Shown in pieces: positions 33,901 through 42,772 of a stretch of 64,000 bases of DNA. Each line of letters opens with the position of its first letter. Position 1 is the first letter of the stretch. Source of the stretch: Poriferisodalis sp965208895. Its GTDB lineage: Bacteria > Actinomycetota > Acidimicrobiia > Acidimicrobiales > Poriferisodalaceae. The notes under the pieces were generated by a model. That model made no database searches and was not told the DNA's origin. It worked only from the letters and a program-made list of their open reading frames with translations. A program made the translations under genes and the position numbers. The DNA is taken from contig NZ_OZ242363.1 in the NCBI RefSeq assembly GCF_965208895.1, forward strand, positions 4,377,745-4,441,744, given 5' to 3'.

Positions 33901-34692
33901 ATGTCTTCCCTTACTCCCGAGATCGGGCGCGAACTCGATCGTCTCGTCGTCGGCTTCCAGGCCATCGCCCTGCCCCGGTGGCGCGCCACCATGGCGGAGC
34001 TCGGCGACCCGCTCCCCGCGTATCTCGCACCGGTCACCGGACACCTCGCCGAGGTCTTCTTCGAGGGCCGCTGGCGGCCTGAGCTCACGCGGCTGCGCCA
34101 CCGATACCTCGACGACTTCGTCATCGACGGCTCGAACGACAAGCTCGCAAACGAGCCGTGGCTCGACGATGACTGGAAGCCGGTCGGGGTGTTCCGCGAG
34201 GCGCTGCTGGGCAACCTCCGGACTCGAGCCGAGCTCGCGGCCGAGACCTGGGGAACCGCTGGTTTCGGGGTGGCGCGAGACGGCGCCGCCCAGAGCTTCT
34301 CGGCTGCGACCTCACCGCTGTGTGCGCTCTACCAACCGGTGCCGCTGCCGTCCGACCGGGCCCAGGAGCTTCATCACCTGCTCACCTATGCGCGCTACGT
34401 GCGCACCGATGCGCACGCGGCGGCGTGGGAGGAATCCGGTCTGACCGGTTTCGACATGGTCGCGCTCGAGGAGTCCGAGCGGGGCCTGGAGCTCAAGTCG
34501 CTGCCGCCGACGCTGGTGGAGCGTGGTTGGCTCGACGACGACGGCGCGATGTCACCCGAAGGTATCGCCGGGCGAGCTGCGATCGAAGATCGCACCAACG
34601 AACTGCACAGTGTTCCGCTCGGTGCCGTCGAGGATCTCGACGCGTTCCTGGACGCCCTGCGAGCGCTCGCAACCCCGGTCGAGACCCGGTAG
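33901..34692 (+). CDS. SCO6745-like uncharacterised protein
   Basis: 263 residues. YARYVRTDAHAAAWEESGLT and LPPTLVERGWLDDDGAMSPE with GIAGRAAIEDRTN resemble the winged-helix-like C-terminus of actinobacterial SCO6745-type proteins. The N-terminal 120 residues (helical, Trp-rich) are not recognised. No enzymatic motif. Divergent from the Rieske-P450 pair and convergent with the extradiol-type enzyme. Confidence 0.55.
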   Translation: MSSLTPEIGRELDRLVVGFQAIALPRWRATMAELGDPLPAYLAPVTGHLAEVFFEGRWRPELTRLRHRYLDDFVIDGSNDKLANEPWLDDDWKPVGVFREALLGNLRTRAELAAETWGTAGFGVARDGAAQSFSAATSPLCALYQPVPLPSDRAQELHHLLTYARYVRTDAHAAAWEESGLTGFDMVALEESERGLELKSLPPTLVERGWLDDDGAMSPEGIAGRAAIEDRTNELHSVPLGAVEDLDAFLDALRALATPVETR

Positions 34693-34723
34693 CCAGGCGA
34701 CTACGGGTTGGCGACGGGCCGTC

Positions 34724-35644
34724 TCAGTTCGCCATCATCGTTTCGATGATCTCGCCGATGTCGGTCGGTCTGAGCGCGTCGGGCGTGGGTGGGCCCCAGA
34801 TGTAAAGGGCCTTGTCGGGCTCCCAGTCGCGGGCCATCCATTCGGCGTCGTTGACGATCTGGTCGATGTCGGAGAAGTACTCGACGAAGTTGCCGGCAGG
34901 GTCCTTGAAATACCAGAACAGGTTGCTGCCGAGGAAGTGGCGGCCGAGACCCCACGCGTGGCGCTCCAGGTTGTCGGTGAGCAGGTTGCGAGCTGCGTGG
35001 CCGATGGCGTCCATGTCGTCCATCTGCCAGGCGAGGTGATGGATCACTGCGCCGGGAGCCTGGGCGAGGGCGAAGTTGTGATGGTCGGTGGAGGTACGCC
35101 AGAACGCGAGATTGCCCGGCACTCGATCCGAGAGCTTGGCGCCGATGATGTCACCCAGGAACTTGCCTGTCGCCTCGATGTCGGGCGATGACATGGCGAT
35201 GTGGCCGAGTTTGCGCGGTCGGGGCGTTGCTTCGACAAACAGTGTGTCGGGGCGAGCGTTGAGGCGGGGGGAGTACCCCGCCTGGTTCATCGGTGTCTGC
35301 TCGACGGGATCGAGTTCGACCCGAGGCATGATCTTCACGCGGATGAGCAGCCCGGTGACCGGTTCGACGATCTCGATCGCGTTGCCGAGGTCGACATAGT
35401 CGTGACCGGCGGCGGTCGCGGCGTGACGTATGCGATCGAGGTCGTCATCATCGTCACAGCCGAGAGTGGTGTCGACGATCTGCCGCCACTTGCGCTCCAC
35501 GATCGACAGCTGCGCGCCACCGTGCGTCGAGGAGAACGTCGTTCCGGACTCGTCGGCCTCAAGGCCGAAGTCTTCGTAGAAGGGTGTCATCGCTGCGACG
35601 TCTGTGACGCCGAGGGTGATTCCGTGCATTCCGTGCAGAGCCAT
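34724..35644 (-). CDS. Type I extradiol dioxygenase-like VOC protein
   Basis: 306 residues from ATG 35644. Two-domain VOC architecture: MHGITLGVTDVAAMTPFYED (domain 1) and KLGHIAMSSPDIEATGKFLG (domain 2). The putative Fe(II) ligands are His in LGHIAM, His in VIHHLAWQM and Glu in NFVEYFSD, the 2-His-1-carboxylate set of catechol-cleaving enzymes such as BphC/HsaC. It is divergent from the solute-binding protein gene. Ring cleavage is likely but not certain. Confidence 0.75.
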   Translation of the reverse strand: MALHGMHGITLGVTDVAAMTPFYEDFGLEADESGTTFSSTHGGAQLSIVERKWRQIVDTTLGCDDDDDLDRIRHAATAAGHDYVDLGNAIEIVEPVTGLLIRVKIMPRVELDPVEQTPMNQAGYSPRLNARPDTLFVEATPRPRKLGHIAMSSPDIEATGKFLGDIIGAKLSDRVPGNLAFWRTSTDHHNFALAQAPGAVIHHLAWQMDDMDAIGHAARNLLTDNLERHAWGLGRHFLGSNLFWYFKDPAGNFVEYFSDIDQIVNDAEWMARDWEPDKALYIWGPPTPDALRPTDIGEIIETMMAN

Positions 35645-35854
35645 GGGGGTCTCGTTTTCTGCCGGAACCGGTCTCGGCCGGCGATGTTCGCAACCGTAGC
35701 AATAATTTCGCAAAACAACAGCAGTAGCGAATATGATAGCTTCGCGTCACTCTGGCTTCGAGCTGCCGAACCAGCACTGAGGCCGATGCAGGCGATGAAC
35801 ACCAGACCGACACCCGGAAGATGATCTGAAAAGCGATCCAAATGAGGGGGAGTA

Positions 35855-37504
35855 ATGCGCGTACCTAAGTGGTTGGCACTCGTCTTGGTGCTGGCATTGT
35901 TCGCCGCCGCCTGCGGCGGCGATGACGACGGCTCGAGCGAAGACGGTTCCGCCAGCAGTCCGTCGACGACCGCCGCCGACAGCTCAGACGACGACAGCTC
36001 GGACGGCGACGCGGCATCGAGTGGCGACGAAGTCTCCGACGACCCCGGCGCTGATGACGGCACCGGCGAGGACGCTGCGCCTGCCGGTCCGAGCGGTGAA
36101 CTCCGCTACGGCACACCGCTGGCTGCTGCGACGTTCGATCCCCATCTCGAGAACCGTGATTTCGGCATGCTGTTCTACTCGCCGATCTACGACGGTTTGG
36201 TGAACGAGTTGCCCGACAACTCGCTCGTGCCCGGCTTGGCCACCGAGTGGGAGATCTCCCCGACCGAGGCCCGATTCACCCTGCGTGAAGGGGTGACCTT
36301 CCACGACGGGACACCGTTCGATGCCGATGCCGTGAAGTGGAATATCGAGAAGGCCAAGGCGACACCCGGCGCGACGGGAGCGCTGCTGCTCGGCATCGAG
36401 AGCGTCGAGGTCGTGTCGCCCACCGAGGTCGTGTTCAACATGACCGGCCCCGACCGCGACCTCTTGCTCAACCTGGCTCGCTTCCCCGGGCTCATGATGA
36501 GTCCCAACGTGGATCCCGAAGCCATCGCGGCAGGAAGCGTCAGCGCAGGCACCGGCCCCTACCAGCTCGTCTCGCGGAACGAGAGCGAGATCGTGATGGA
36601 GGTCAACCCCAACTCCTGGAGCCCCGAGGATCAGGGTGTCGAGCGGATCACGTTCATCCAGATCACCGATGATGAAGCCCGCTTCAACGCGCTCGTCACC
36701 GGCGAAGTCGACGTCGCTCCTGTCCGGGTCTTCCAACTTCAGGACACGTTGGCTGCTGGGTACGAGGTCGCGCATCTCGCAAACAACCACTCGATCCTGC
36801 ACTTCCATGACATCGGCGGCAATCTCGTCCCCGAATTCGCCGACGTGCGAGTCCGGCAGGCGATCGCCCATCTCATCAACCGAGAGGGCTGGGGTGCGTC
36901 GGTGACCCGCGGCATTGGCCAGCCGGCGAATCAAGTGTTCCCCGAGGGTTCGCCATGGCACATCGAGGGCTACGAGGGCTTCCCGTACGATCCGCAGCGG
37001 GCTGCCGAATTGCTCGCAGAGGCCGGGGTCACCGACCTCACGTTCGAGGTGCCGAGTTGGGGCATCTTCAACGTCATGCATCAAGCCGCATCTGCGATGC
37101 TCGCCGAGGGCGGCGTCACGATGAACATTCGCGACGTGCCTCCCGGAGCGAACATCTCTGAGGTCGCCTCCCAGCAGGTGGGTGCATCGCTGACGTTCGT
37201 CTCCACCATCCACGCTGACCAGACGTTCGGCATCTTCCTCTCGCCTCCGACGCTCTGGAACCCATGGAATGTCCCGGTTCCGTCGGTCCTCGGCCCGTAC
37301 CAGCAGGCCGTGGGTGCCGCCACGGACTCCGAAGCCGACGCGGCCTATCGTGCGATGCTCCAGGAGGCGTACGACCTTGCGTGGATCGTCCCGATCTACC
37401 AGAACGAGAACTCGATGGGGTACGACGCCGACAAGTTCGACATCGAGCTGTGGGAGAACGTCACCATCGGCATGGGCATCCGCGGCCTCAGGGTGAACTC
37501 GTAG
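35855..37504 (+). CDS. ABC transporter substrate-binding lipoprotein (family 5)
   Basis: 549 residues. The signal peptide WLALVLVLALFAAAC has a lipobox with Cys20, then an acidic Asp/Ser-rich linker of about 60 residues, then the SBP_bac_5 fold (LRYGTPLAAATFDPHLENRD, TEWEISPTEARFTLREGVTF, HDGTPFDADAVKWNIEKAKA). Such proteins bind peptides, opines or other organics. No permease or ATPase genes lie beside it, so it must work with a transporter elsewhere. GAGGGGGA upstream supports the ATG. Confidence 0.88.
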   Translation: MRVPKWLALVLVLALFAAACGGDDDGSSEDGSASSPSTTAADSSDDDSSDGDAASSGDEVSDDPGADDGTGEDAAPAGPSGELRYGTPLAAATFDPHLENRDFGMLFYSPIYDGLVNELPDNSLVPGLATEWEISPTEARFTLREGVTFHDGTPFDADAVKWNIEKAKATPGATGALLLGIESVEVVSPTEVVFNMTGPDRDLLLNLARFPGLMMSPNVDPEAIAAGSVSAGTGPYQLVSRNESEIVMEVNPNSWSPEDQGVERITFIQITDDEARFNALVTGEVDVAPVRVFQLQDTLAAGYEVAHLANNHSILHFHDIGGNLVPEFADVRVRQAIAHLINREGWGASVTRGIGQPANQVFPEGSPWHIEGYEGFPYDPQRAAELLAEAGVTDLTFEVPSWGIFNVMHQAASAMLAEGGVTMNIRDVPPGANISEVASQQVGASLTFVSTIHADQTFGIFLSPPTLWNPWNVPVPSVLGPYQQAVGAATDSEADAAYRAMLQEAYDLAWIVPIYQNENSMGYDADKFDIELWENVTIGMGIRGLRVNS

Positions 37505-37517
37505 CCGTCAGATTGGT

Positions 37518-38696
37518 TCAGATCAGCGCGATCTGGACGGGCTGATCGAGCAGGAGCCGGCCGTAGTCGGCGTAGCGCAGCTCGCGGTCGAAGATGACGT
37601 GATTGGAGCCGGCGGTGATGTCACGCAGGGCCCGCTGGATCGGGCTCTCGAGGCGGGCGCCGCTGGCACCGGTCACCGAGCTGATGTCCTGCACGGCGTC
37701 GCGGCACATGAACACGGCGTGCGTCAGCCGGGACAACCACCCGCTGCGGGTCTCGATGGTCGCATCATTGCGTTGAGCCATGACCTCGGCGAGAACGTCT
37801 CGGAAGATGAGTTCGGCCGCGTCGATGGTGAGGGCGGCTCGCGCGACGACCGATGGCTTGCCGAGCGTGCGCTCGCGGCCGCCGACGGTGACCTGTTCGG
37901 CGGCGATCTTGGCCTTGGTCTGGGTCTGGTACTCCTCGAGCGCCATCTGGGCAGCGCCGAGCATGGGCAGCCCCGCTGCGAAGCCGAGCACGGGAATGAG
38001 AGGGGTGCGGTAGAGGTCGCCGGGGTGGAGTCGGCGGGACTCGCCAGTGGCGTTGATGAGGTCGACCATCGAGACAACCCGCTCGTCGGGTACGAAGACA
38101 TCGTCGATTCGGATGTCCCACGACCCTGTGCCGCACAATCCGACGACGTGCCAAGTGTCGATCGCCTCGACGTCGACTCGTGGCAGCGCAAAGAACAGCG
38201 GGACCGGCGGTCCGTCTTCGCTGCGTTCCAGCGCGCCGGCGAGGACCCAGTCTCCGTGGACGATGCCAGTGCCCCATTGCCACTGGCCGGTGAGCAGGTA
38301 GCCGCCTTCCACCTTGGCGGCACTGCCGGCCCCGAAGTTCAGCGTGGCCGGTGCGAGGACGTAGTTGCGGTCAGCGAAGAGTTCTTTTTGGAAGCTCTCG
38401 GGGTAGCCGCAGAGCCAGAAGTTGTGCTCGATGTAGAAGGTGAGGAGCCAGCCCATCGAGGCGTCCGCTCGCGAGAGCGTGAGCGACACCTCGAAGTAGG
38501 TGTCGAGATCGGCCTCGTGACCGCCGTAGACCTTCGGTGTCATCAGCGCGAACAGGCCGCTGCGGCGTACGGCGTCGATCACCTCGTCGACCGGACGGCG
38601 GGCCAGCTCAGACTCACGGGCCTTCTCACGCAGGAGCGGCACGAGCCCTTCGGCCGCTGCGATCAGCTCGGCTGATTCCATCACGGCGTACGACAA
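37518..38696 (-). CDS. HsaA/HpaB-type flavin monooxygenase (acyl-CoA dehydrogenase fold)
   Basis: 392 residues. It has the dehydrogenase fold but not the acyl-CoA motifs; SADASMGWLL-like (SRADASMGWLLTFYIEHNFW), GQWQWGTGIVHGDW, LCGTGSWDIRIDDVFVP and ITAGSNHVIFDRELRYADYG match group D two-component monooxygenases such as HsaA and DszC, which hydroxylate phenols or heteroatoms with reduced flavin. A flavin reductase partner is not seen. Close to an extradiol-like dioxygenase gene, as hydroxylase and ring-cleaving enzyme are in steroid ring degradation. Confidence 0.78.
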   Translation of the reverse strand: MSYAVMESAELIAAAEGLVPLLREKARESELARRPVDEVIDAVRRSGLFALMTPKVYGGHEADLDTYFEVSLTLSRADASMGWLLTFYIEHNFWLCGYPESFQKELFADRNYVLAPATLNFGAGSAAKVEGGYLLTGQWQWGTGIVHGDWVLAGALERSEDGPPVPLFFALPRVDVEAIDTWHVVGLCGTGSWDIRIDDVFVPDERVVSMVDLINATGESRRLHPGDLYRTPLIPVLGFAAGLPMLGAAQMALEEYQTQTKAKIAAEQVTVGGRERTLGKPSVVARAALTIDAAELIFRDVLAEVMAQRNDATIETRSGWLSRLTHAVFMCRDAVQDISSVTGASGARLESPIQRALRDITAGSNHVIFDRELRYADYGRLLLDQPVQIALI

Positions 38697-38766
38697 TACG
38701 GTGCTCCGATTCTCAGCCGCCCGCAGTCGTTGATGTGGCGATCGATCATGCTGCTCGCGAGCCGAC

Positions 38767-40002
38767 TCACACCGCTACGGGGTAGGAGAGGAAACCCCGG
38801 TGGCGAGCGCGGGGTCGGCGCACGGGCTGGGCTGCGGGGCGCAGGTCCGCGAAGCGAACAAGGCGCTGAAGGGCGACGCGGGCTTCGAGTCGAGCCAGAG
38901 CTGCTCCCAGGCAGAGGTGCGGCCCGTGTCCGAACGCGAGGTGAGGGTTGGGATTGCGAGTGATGTCGAAGCGATCCGGCTCTTGCCAGGCGGCGGCGTC
39001 GCGGTTGGCGGCGCCGTTGGACACCCACACGAAGGTGTTCGCCGGCACAGTCGTATCCCGCAAGGTGACGTCTTTGAGCGCCAGGCGTCCGCCGATCTGG
39101 TTGGGACTGTCGAAGCGGAGCATCTCCTCGACTGCCGAGGGCACCAGATCCGGGCGCTCGCGCAGCAGCTCGAGCTGATCGGGATGGCGGAACAGTGCGT
39201 CCATGCCGCTCCCGATCAGGTTCGAGGTGGTCTCGTGTCCGGCGTTCAGCAGGAATGCGGCGTTGTGCAACAACTCGACTTCGGTGAGGGCCTGGCCGTC
39301 CTCCTCGGCGCTCACGAGGATCGACATCAGGTCGTCGCCCGGTTCGCGGCGGCGCCGGTCAGCGAGCTCACCGAGGTAACCCTTGAAGTCCTCGACTGCC
39401 GCATTGGCCGCATCGATGACGTGCTGGGCGGGGTTTGGCTCCAGCGACGCAGTCACCGACGCTCCCCAGGTCTTGAATCGCTCACGGTCGTCGGTGGGGA
39501 CGCCGAGCATCTGCCCGATCACGGTGAGGGGCAAGAGATAGGCGAAGTCGCCGATGAGGTCCATCTTGCCGTCGACGAGGGCGTCGGAGAGCAGCTCGTC
39601 GACGGCTTGCTCGACCTTCGGCTCCCATGACGCCAGCGCTCGCGTTCTGAAGGCATGGGCTACCAGGCCCCGCACGCGTGGATGGTCGGGCGGGTCGAGG
39701 AACACCATCACGTTGGCATGGTGCTCGTAGATCGGAGCGTCGGACCCGAAGACGCCGCTCAGGGGGGCCTTCTTGTCCGAGCTCATCGCCCGTCCGTTGA
39801 GCACGGACGCCACTTCGTCGTAGCAGGTCACGAAGAAGCTGCCGTCGCCATTGCGGTGGATGGGCGACTCGGAGCGCAGGCGCGCGTAGGTCGGGAACGG
39901 GTAGTCAAGAAAGCGGGCGTCGAGGTCGTTCAAATCGAAGCTCGCTGGGTCCGCGGCCCACATGGGGTACTCGCCCAGGTCGTGATGGTTCAGCACGGTC
40001 AT
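38767..40002 (-). CDS. Cytochrome P450
   Basis: 411 residues. Haem loop FGHGPHLCLGAALARLEARV, I-helix LLNAGHETTSNLIG, ExxR in VEEMLRFDSP. The ATG at 40002 overlaps the stop of the upstream P450 by four bases. The C-terminus is Arg/Pro-rich (LRPAAQPVRRPRARHRGFLS). Third gene pair member of the BVMO-sulfatase-P450-P450 operon. Confidence 0.9.
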   Translation of the reverse strand: MTVLNHHDLGEYPMWAADPASFDLNDLDARFLDYPFPTYARLRSESPIHRNGDGSFFVTCYDEVASVLNGRAMSSDKKAPLSGVFGSDAPIYEHHANVMVFLDPPDHPRVRGLVAHAFRTRALASWEPKVEQAVDELLSDALVDGKMDLIGDFAYLLPLTVIGQMLGVPTDDRERFKTWGASVTASLEPNPAQHVIDAANAAVEDFKGYLGELADRRRREPGDDLMSILVSAEEDGQALTEVELLHNAAFLLNAGHETTSNLIGSGMDALFRHPDQLELLRERPDLVPSAVEEMLRFDSPNQIGGRLALKDVTLRDTTVPANTFVWVSNGAANRDAAAWQEPDRFDITRNPNPHLAFGHGPHLCLGAALARLEARVALQRLVRFADLRPAAQPVRRPRARHRGFLSYPVAV

Positions 40003-41231
40003 GGGGTGTCCTGCCGGTTGCGGGTGAACCAGAGCTGCCGGGGGCCGCGGAACGAGATGATCGGCGGGTAGTCGAGCTGTTGGTCGGCCAGGCGAAGGTC
40101 GGGTGCCCGTCGAGTGAGCTCCTCGAAGGCGACGCGGGCCTCGAGACGGGCCAGCGGGGCTCCGAGGCAGTAGTGAATGCCCTTGCCGAACGAGAGATGG
40201 CGGCGTGCACCTGTGCGGTGGATGTCGAAGCGGTCCGGGTCGTCGAACTCGGCAGCGTCGCGGTTGGACGACCCGAGCAGCACCAGCACTCTGGCCCCCT
40301 CGGGGATCACGGCTCCCTCGCCGAGGTCGATGTCGGTACGTGCCTTTCGCCGCCACGCGTTGACGCTGGAGTCGAACCGCAGGGCTTCCTCGACGGCGTT
40401 GGGGATCAGCGACGGGTCGGCACAGATCTCGGTCCACTGGTCGGGGTGCTCTGCCAGGAGCCGCATTGCATTGGCCAACAGGTTGGTGGTGGTCTCGTGA
40501 CCGGCGATCCCAAGCCCCATGACCACGCTGGTGATCTCGGTCTCGCTGATCGCCTCGTGGTCGGCGTCGCGGATGTCGAGCAGGGCGGAGGTGAAGTCGT
40601 CGGCCCGGTCGACCTTGCGGCGCTGCACGTGCTCCGAGCAGTACTGCCACAGCGCCGCCATGTTCTGCGCCACGCGTAGCTGCTCGCTCTCGTCCGGGTG
40701 TCCGAACATGATGGTCAGCCGGTCCCCGCCCCACCCCTTGACCATGTCGGCGTCTTCGCTGGGGAAGCCCACCAGTTCGAAGATCACGTTGATCGGCAGC
40801 GGGTACGCCAGGCCGGCTACCCAGTCGAACCGATCCTCGGCCAGCATGTCGTCGAGCAGGCTCGTGGCGATCTCACGGATGACCGGCTCGAGGTTCGCGA
40901 CCCGGCGGGTCGAGAACGCGGTCATGTTGTGCCGACGAATCCGGGCGTGCTCGGGCGGGTCCAGATTCGTCATGACCGGCGTGTAGCCGAACCCCTCGGC
41001 CAGAACCCTGCCGGCCTCAGGGCAGAACGGCAGCAGCGGATCCTGGGAGTTCGACGCCGAGAACTGCTCGGTGTCCGACATCACCATCGACGCGTCTCGG
41101 TAGCGCGTGACCACCCACATGTCGAGTTCGTCGCTGTAGAAGGCCGGGGTCTCCTCACGCACCGAAGCGAAGGTCGGGTACGGATCGGCGAGGAATTCCG
41201 CCGAGAACGGATGAAACGGACACGTCGACAT
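39999..41231 (-). CDS. Cytochrome P450
   Basis: 410 residues from MSTCPFHPFSAEFLADPYPT. Haem loop FGKGIHYCLGAPLARLEARV, I-helix GLGIAGHETTTNLLAN, ExxR in VEEALRFDSSV. It is about 35-40 per cent similar by eye to the next P450, with which it overlaps, so the pair may be a duplication that diverged in substrate or regiochemistry. Confidence 0.9.
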   Translation of the reverse strand: MSTCPFHPFSAEFLADPYPTFASVREETPAFYSDELDMWVVTRYRDASMVMSDTEQFSASNSQDPLLPFCPEAGRVLAEGFGYTPVMTNLDPPEHARIRRHNMTAFSTRRVANLEPVIREIATSLLDDMLAEDRFDWVAGLAYPLPINVIFELVGFPSEDADMVKGWGGDRLTIMFGHPDESEQLRVAQNMAALWQYCSEHVQRRKVDRADDFTSALLDIRDADHEAISETEITSVVMGLGIAGHETTTNLLANAMRLLAEHPDQWTEICADPSLIPNAVEEALRFDSSVNAWRRKARTDIDLGEGAVIPEGARVLVLLGSSNRDAAEFDDPDRFDIHRTGARRHLSFGKGIHYCLGAPLARLEARVAFEELTRRAPDLRLADQQLDYPPIISFRGPRQLWFTRNRQDTP

Positions 41232-41302
41232 CACTGGCTCCCTCGCGCACACTATGCGCCTCGCCCGCTCGGGAGGGAAGCACGCGCATGTGCCGGGACG
41301 CG

Positions 41303-42769
41303 TCAGGCCGCTGAGGTCGGCACCGGTGTGTGGGATTGGCGTTCGTGGAAGTCGCCGGCCGTGAGGACCGCCGCTTCGCCACCGAGTGCGGCGAGCCGCT
41401 GAGCTTGATCGGCGAAGGCCGCTGCATTCACTTCCTCGGGATCGCAGACGGTGCGCAGCCTCGACTCGCATCGGCGGCGGACATCGGCGAAATCCGGGTC
41501 CTGACCCAAGTCCTGCAGCTCGCTCGGATCGGCATCGAGATCGAACAACTCGGGCGGATAGCCGGGGTAGCAAACGTACTTCCAGCGGTCGCAGCGAACC
41601 ATGAACATCCCCGTCGGCGAGCCGCCGTCGTGATACTCCGACAGCACGGTTCGATCGGGTCGAGCGCCGGCTGCGAGGTCGATGAGGCTCACGCCAGGCA
41701 GCAGTTCGTCTCCGTCCTCGGGCGGGGCGCCTGCGGCGTCGATGATGGTGGGATGGCAGTCGACCAGCGACACCGGCGTGTCGACCGCAGCACCTGCGGG
41801 GATGTCGGGCCCGGCGACGATCATGGGAATGCCCGCCGAGTCCTCGAACATGACGCTCTTTCCCCACAGGCCCTGATTGCCGAGCATCTCGCCGTGGTCG
41901 CTGGTGAAGATGATCCGGGTGCGGTCGGTCTGCCCGGATGCCTCGAGTGCCGCGAGCAGCCGGCCGATCTGCGCATCGGCAAATGAGCACAGTCCGTAGT
42001 ACGCAGCCCGGGCGCGCAGCACGTGCTCCTCGCTCTCGAAGTAGTCGTAGCCCAAGGCGCGCTCCACCATCGCGACGGCTGCGTGGCGCCGCCGCTGCGC
42101 CGGTTCGTATGCGTCGGGCATCTCGATCCGCTCGAGCGGGTACAGCTCCTCGTACTGCTCGGGGGCGATGAGGGGATAGTGCGGGGACACGAACGACACG
42201 AACAGCGCCCATGGCCGTTGTGAGCGTTCCGATGCGCTTTTGTGCAGCCAATTGCAGGCCGCATCGGCAATCTCGCAGTCGTACGCGGTGTACTCGCTGT
42301 GACCCCACCCCACGTCGCGGGCGAATCGTGCATTTGCGGGGGACACCGGCACCCGTTCGCGCAGCAGCGCGGTGGACCAGCCGATGCCGTCATACACGTG
42401 CATCGGCACGATCTCGGGGTCGAACCCGTTGGGGTCCTCGCTGCTGCGGTAGTGGAGCTTGCCGACCGAGACGACGCGATGACCGGCATCGAGCAGTCGC
42501 TGCGCCCAGCCGCGGACGCTGCCGTCGAAGGGTTCAGCGCTGCTCCATGCCCGGCACTGGTGCACGTACAGGCCGGTGGCAAGCGACGCACGAGCAGGCA
42601 CGCAGATGGGCGAACTGGTGTAGGCGTTGGTGAACCGAGTGCCGCGACGGGCGAGTCGGTCGATGTTCGGGGTGCTCACTACCGGATGACCGGCGCAGCC
42701 CATTGCATTGCGGTTGTGCTCGTCAACGCAGACGACCAGCACGTTCGTCGGGTCGATGTCGGCCGACAT
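41303..42769 (-). CDS. Sulfatase (choline-sulfatase-like)
   Basis: 488 residues. NVLVVCVDEHNRNAMGCAGH starts the alkaline phosphatase-like fold; the formylglycine motif is CVPARASLATGLY with Cys56 (C-x-P-x-R). HGEMLGNQGLWGKSVMFEDS carries the second metal/substrate site. Cys56 must be converted to formylglycine by a separate enzyme. No signal peptide. It is four bases after the flavin monooxygenase gene and ahead of two P450s, so it may release sulfate from a sulfated hydrophobic substrate. Confidence 0.88.
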   Translation of the reverse strand: MSADIDPTNVLVVCVDEHNRNAMGCAGHPVVSTPNIDRLARRGTRFTNAYTSSPICVPARASLATGLYVHQCRAWSSAEPFDGSVRGWAQRLLDAGHRVVSVGKLHYRSSEDPNGFDPEIVPMHVYDGIGWSTALLRERVPVSPANARFARDVGWGHSEYTAYDCEIADAACNWLHKSASERSQRPWALFVSFVSPHYPLIAPEQYEELYPLERIEMPDAYEPAQRRRHAAVAMVERALGYDYFESEEHVLRARAAYYGLCSFADAQIGRLLAALEASGQTDRTRIIFTSDHGEMLGNQGLWGKSVMFEDSAGIPMIVAGPDIPAGAAVDTPVSLVDCHPTIIDAAGAPPEDGDELLPGVSLIDLAAGARPDRTVLSEYHDGGSPTGMFMVRCDRWKYVCYPGYPPELFDLDADPSELQDLGQDPDFADVRRRCESRLRTVCDPEEVNAAAFADQAQRLAALGGEAAVLTAGDFHERQSHTPVPTSAA

Positions 42770-42772
42770 GGG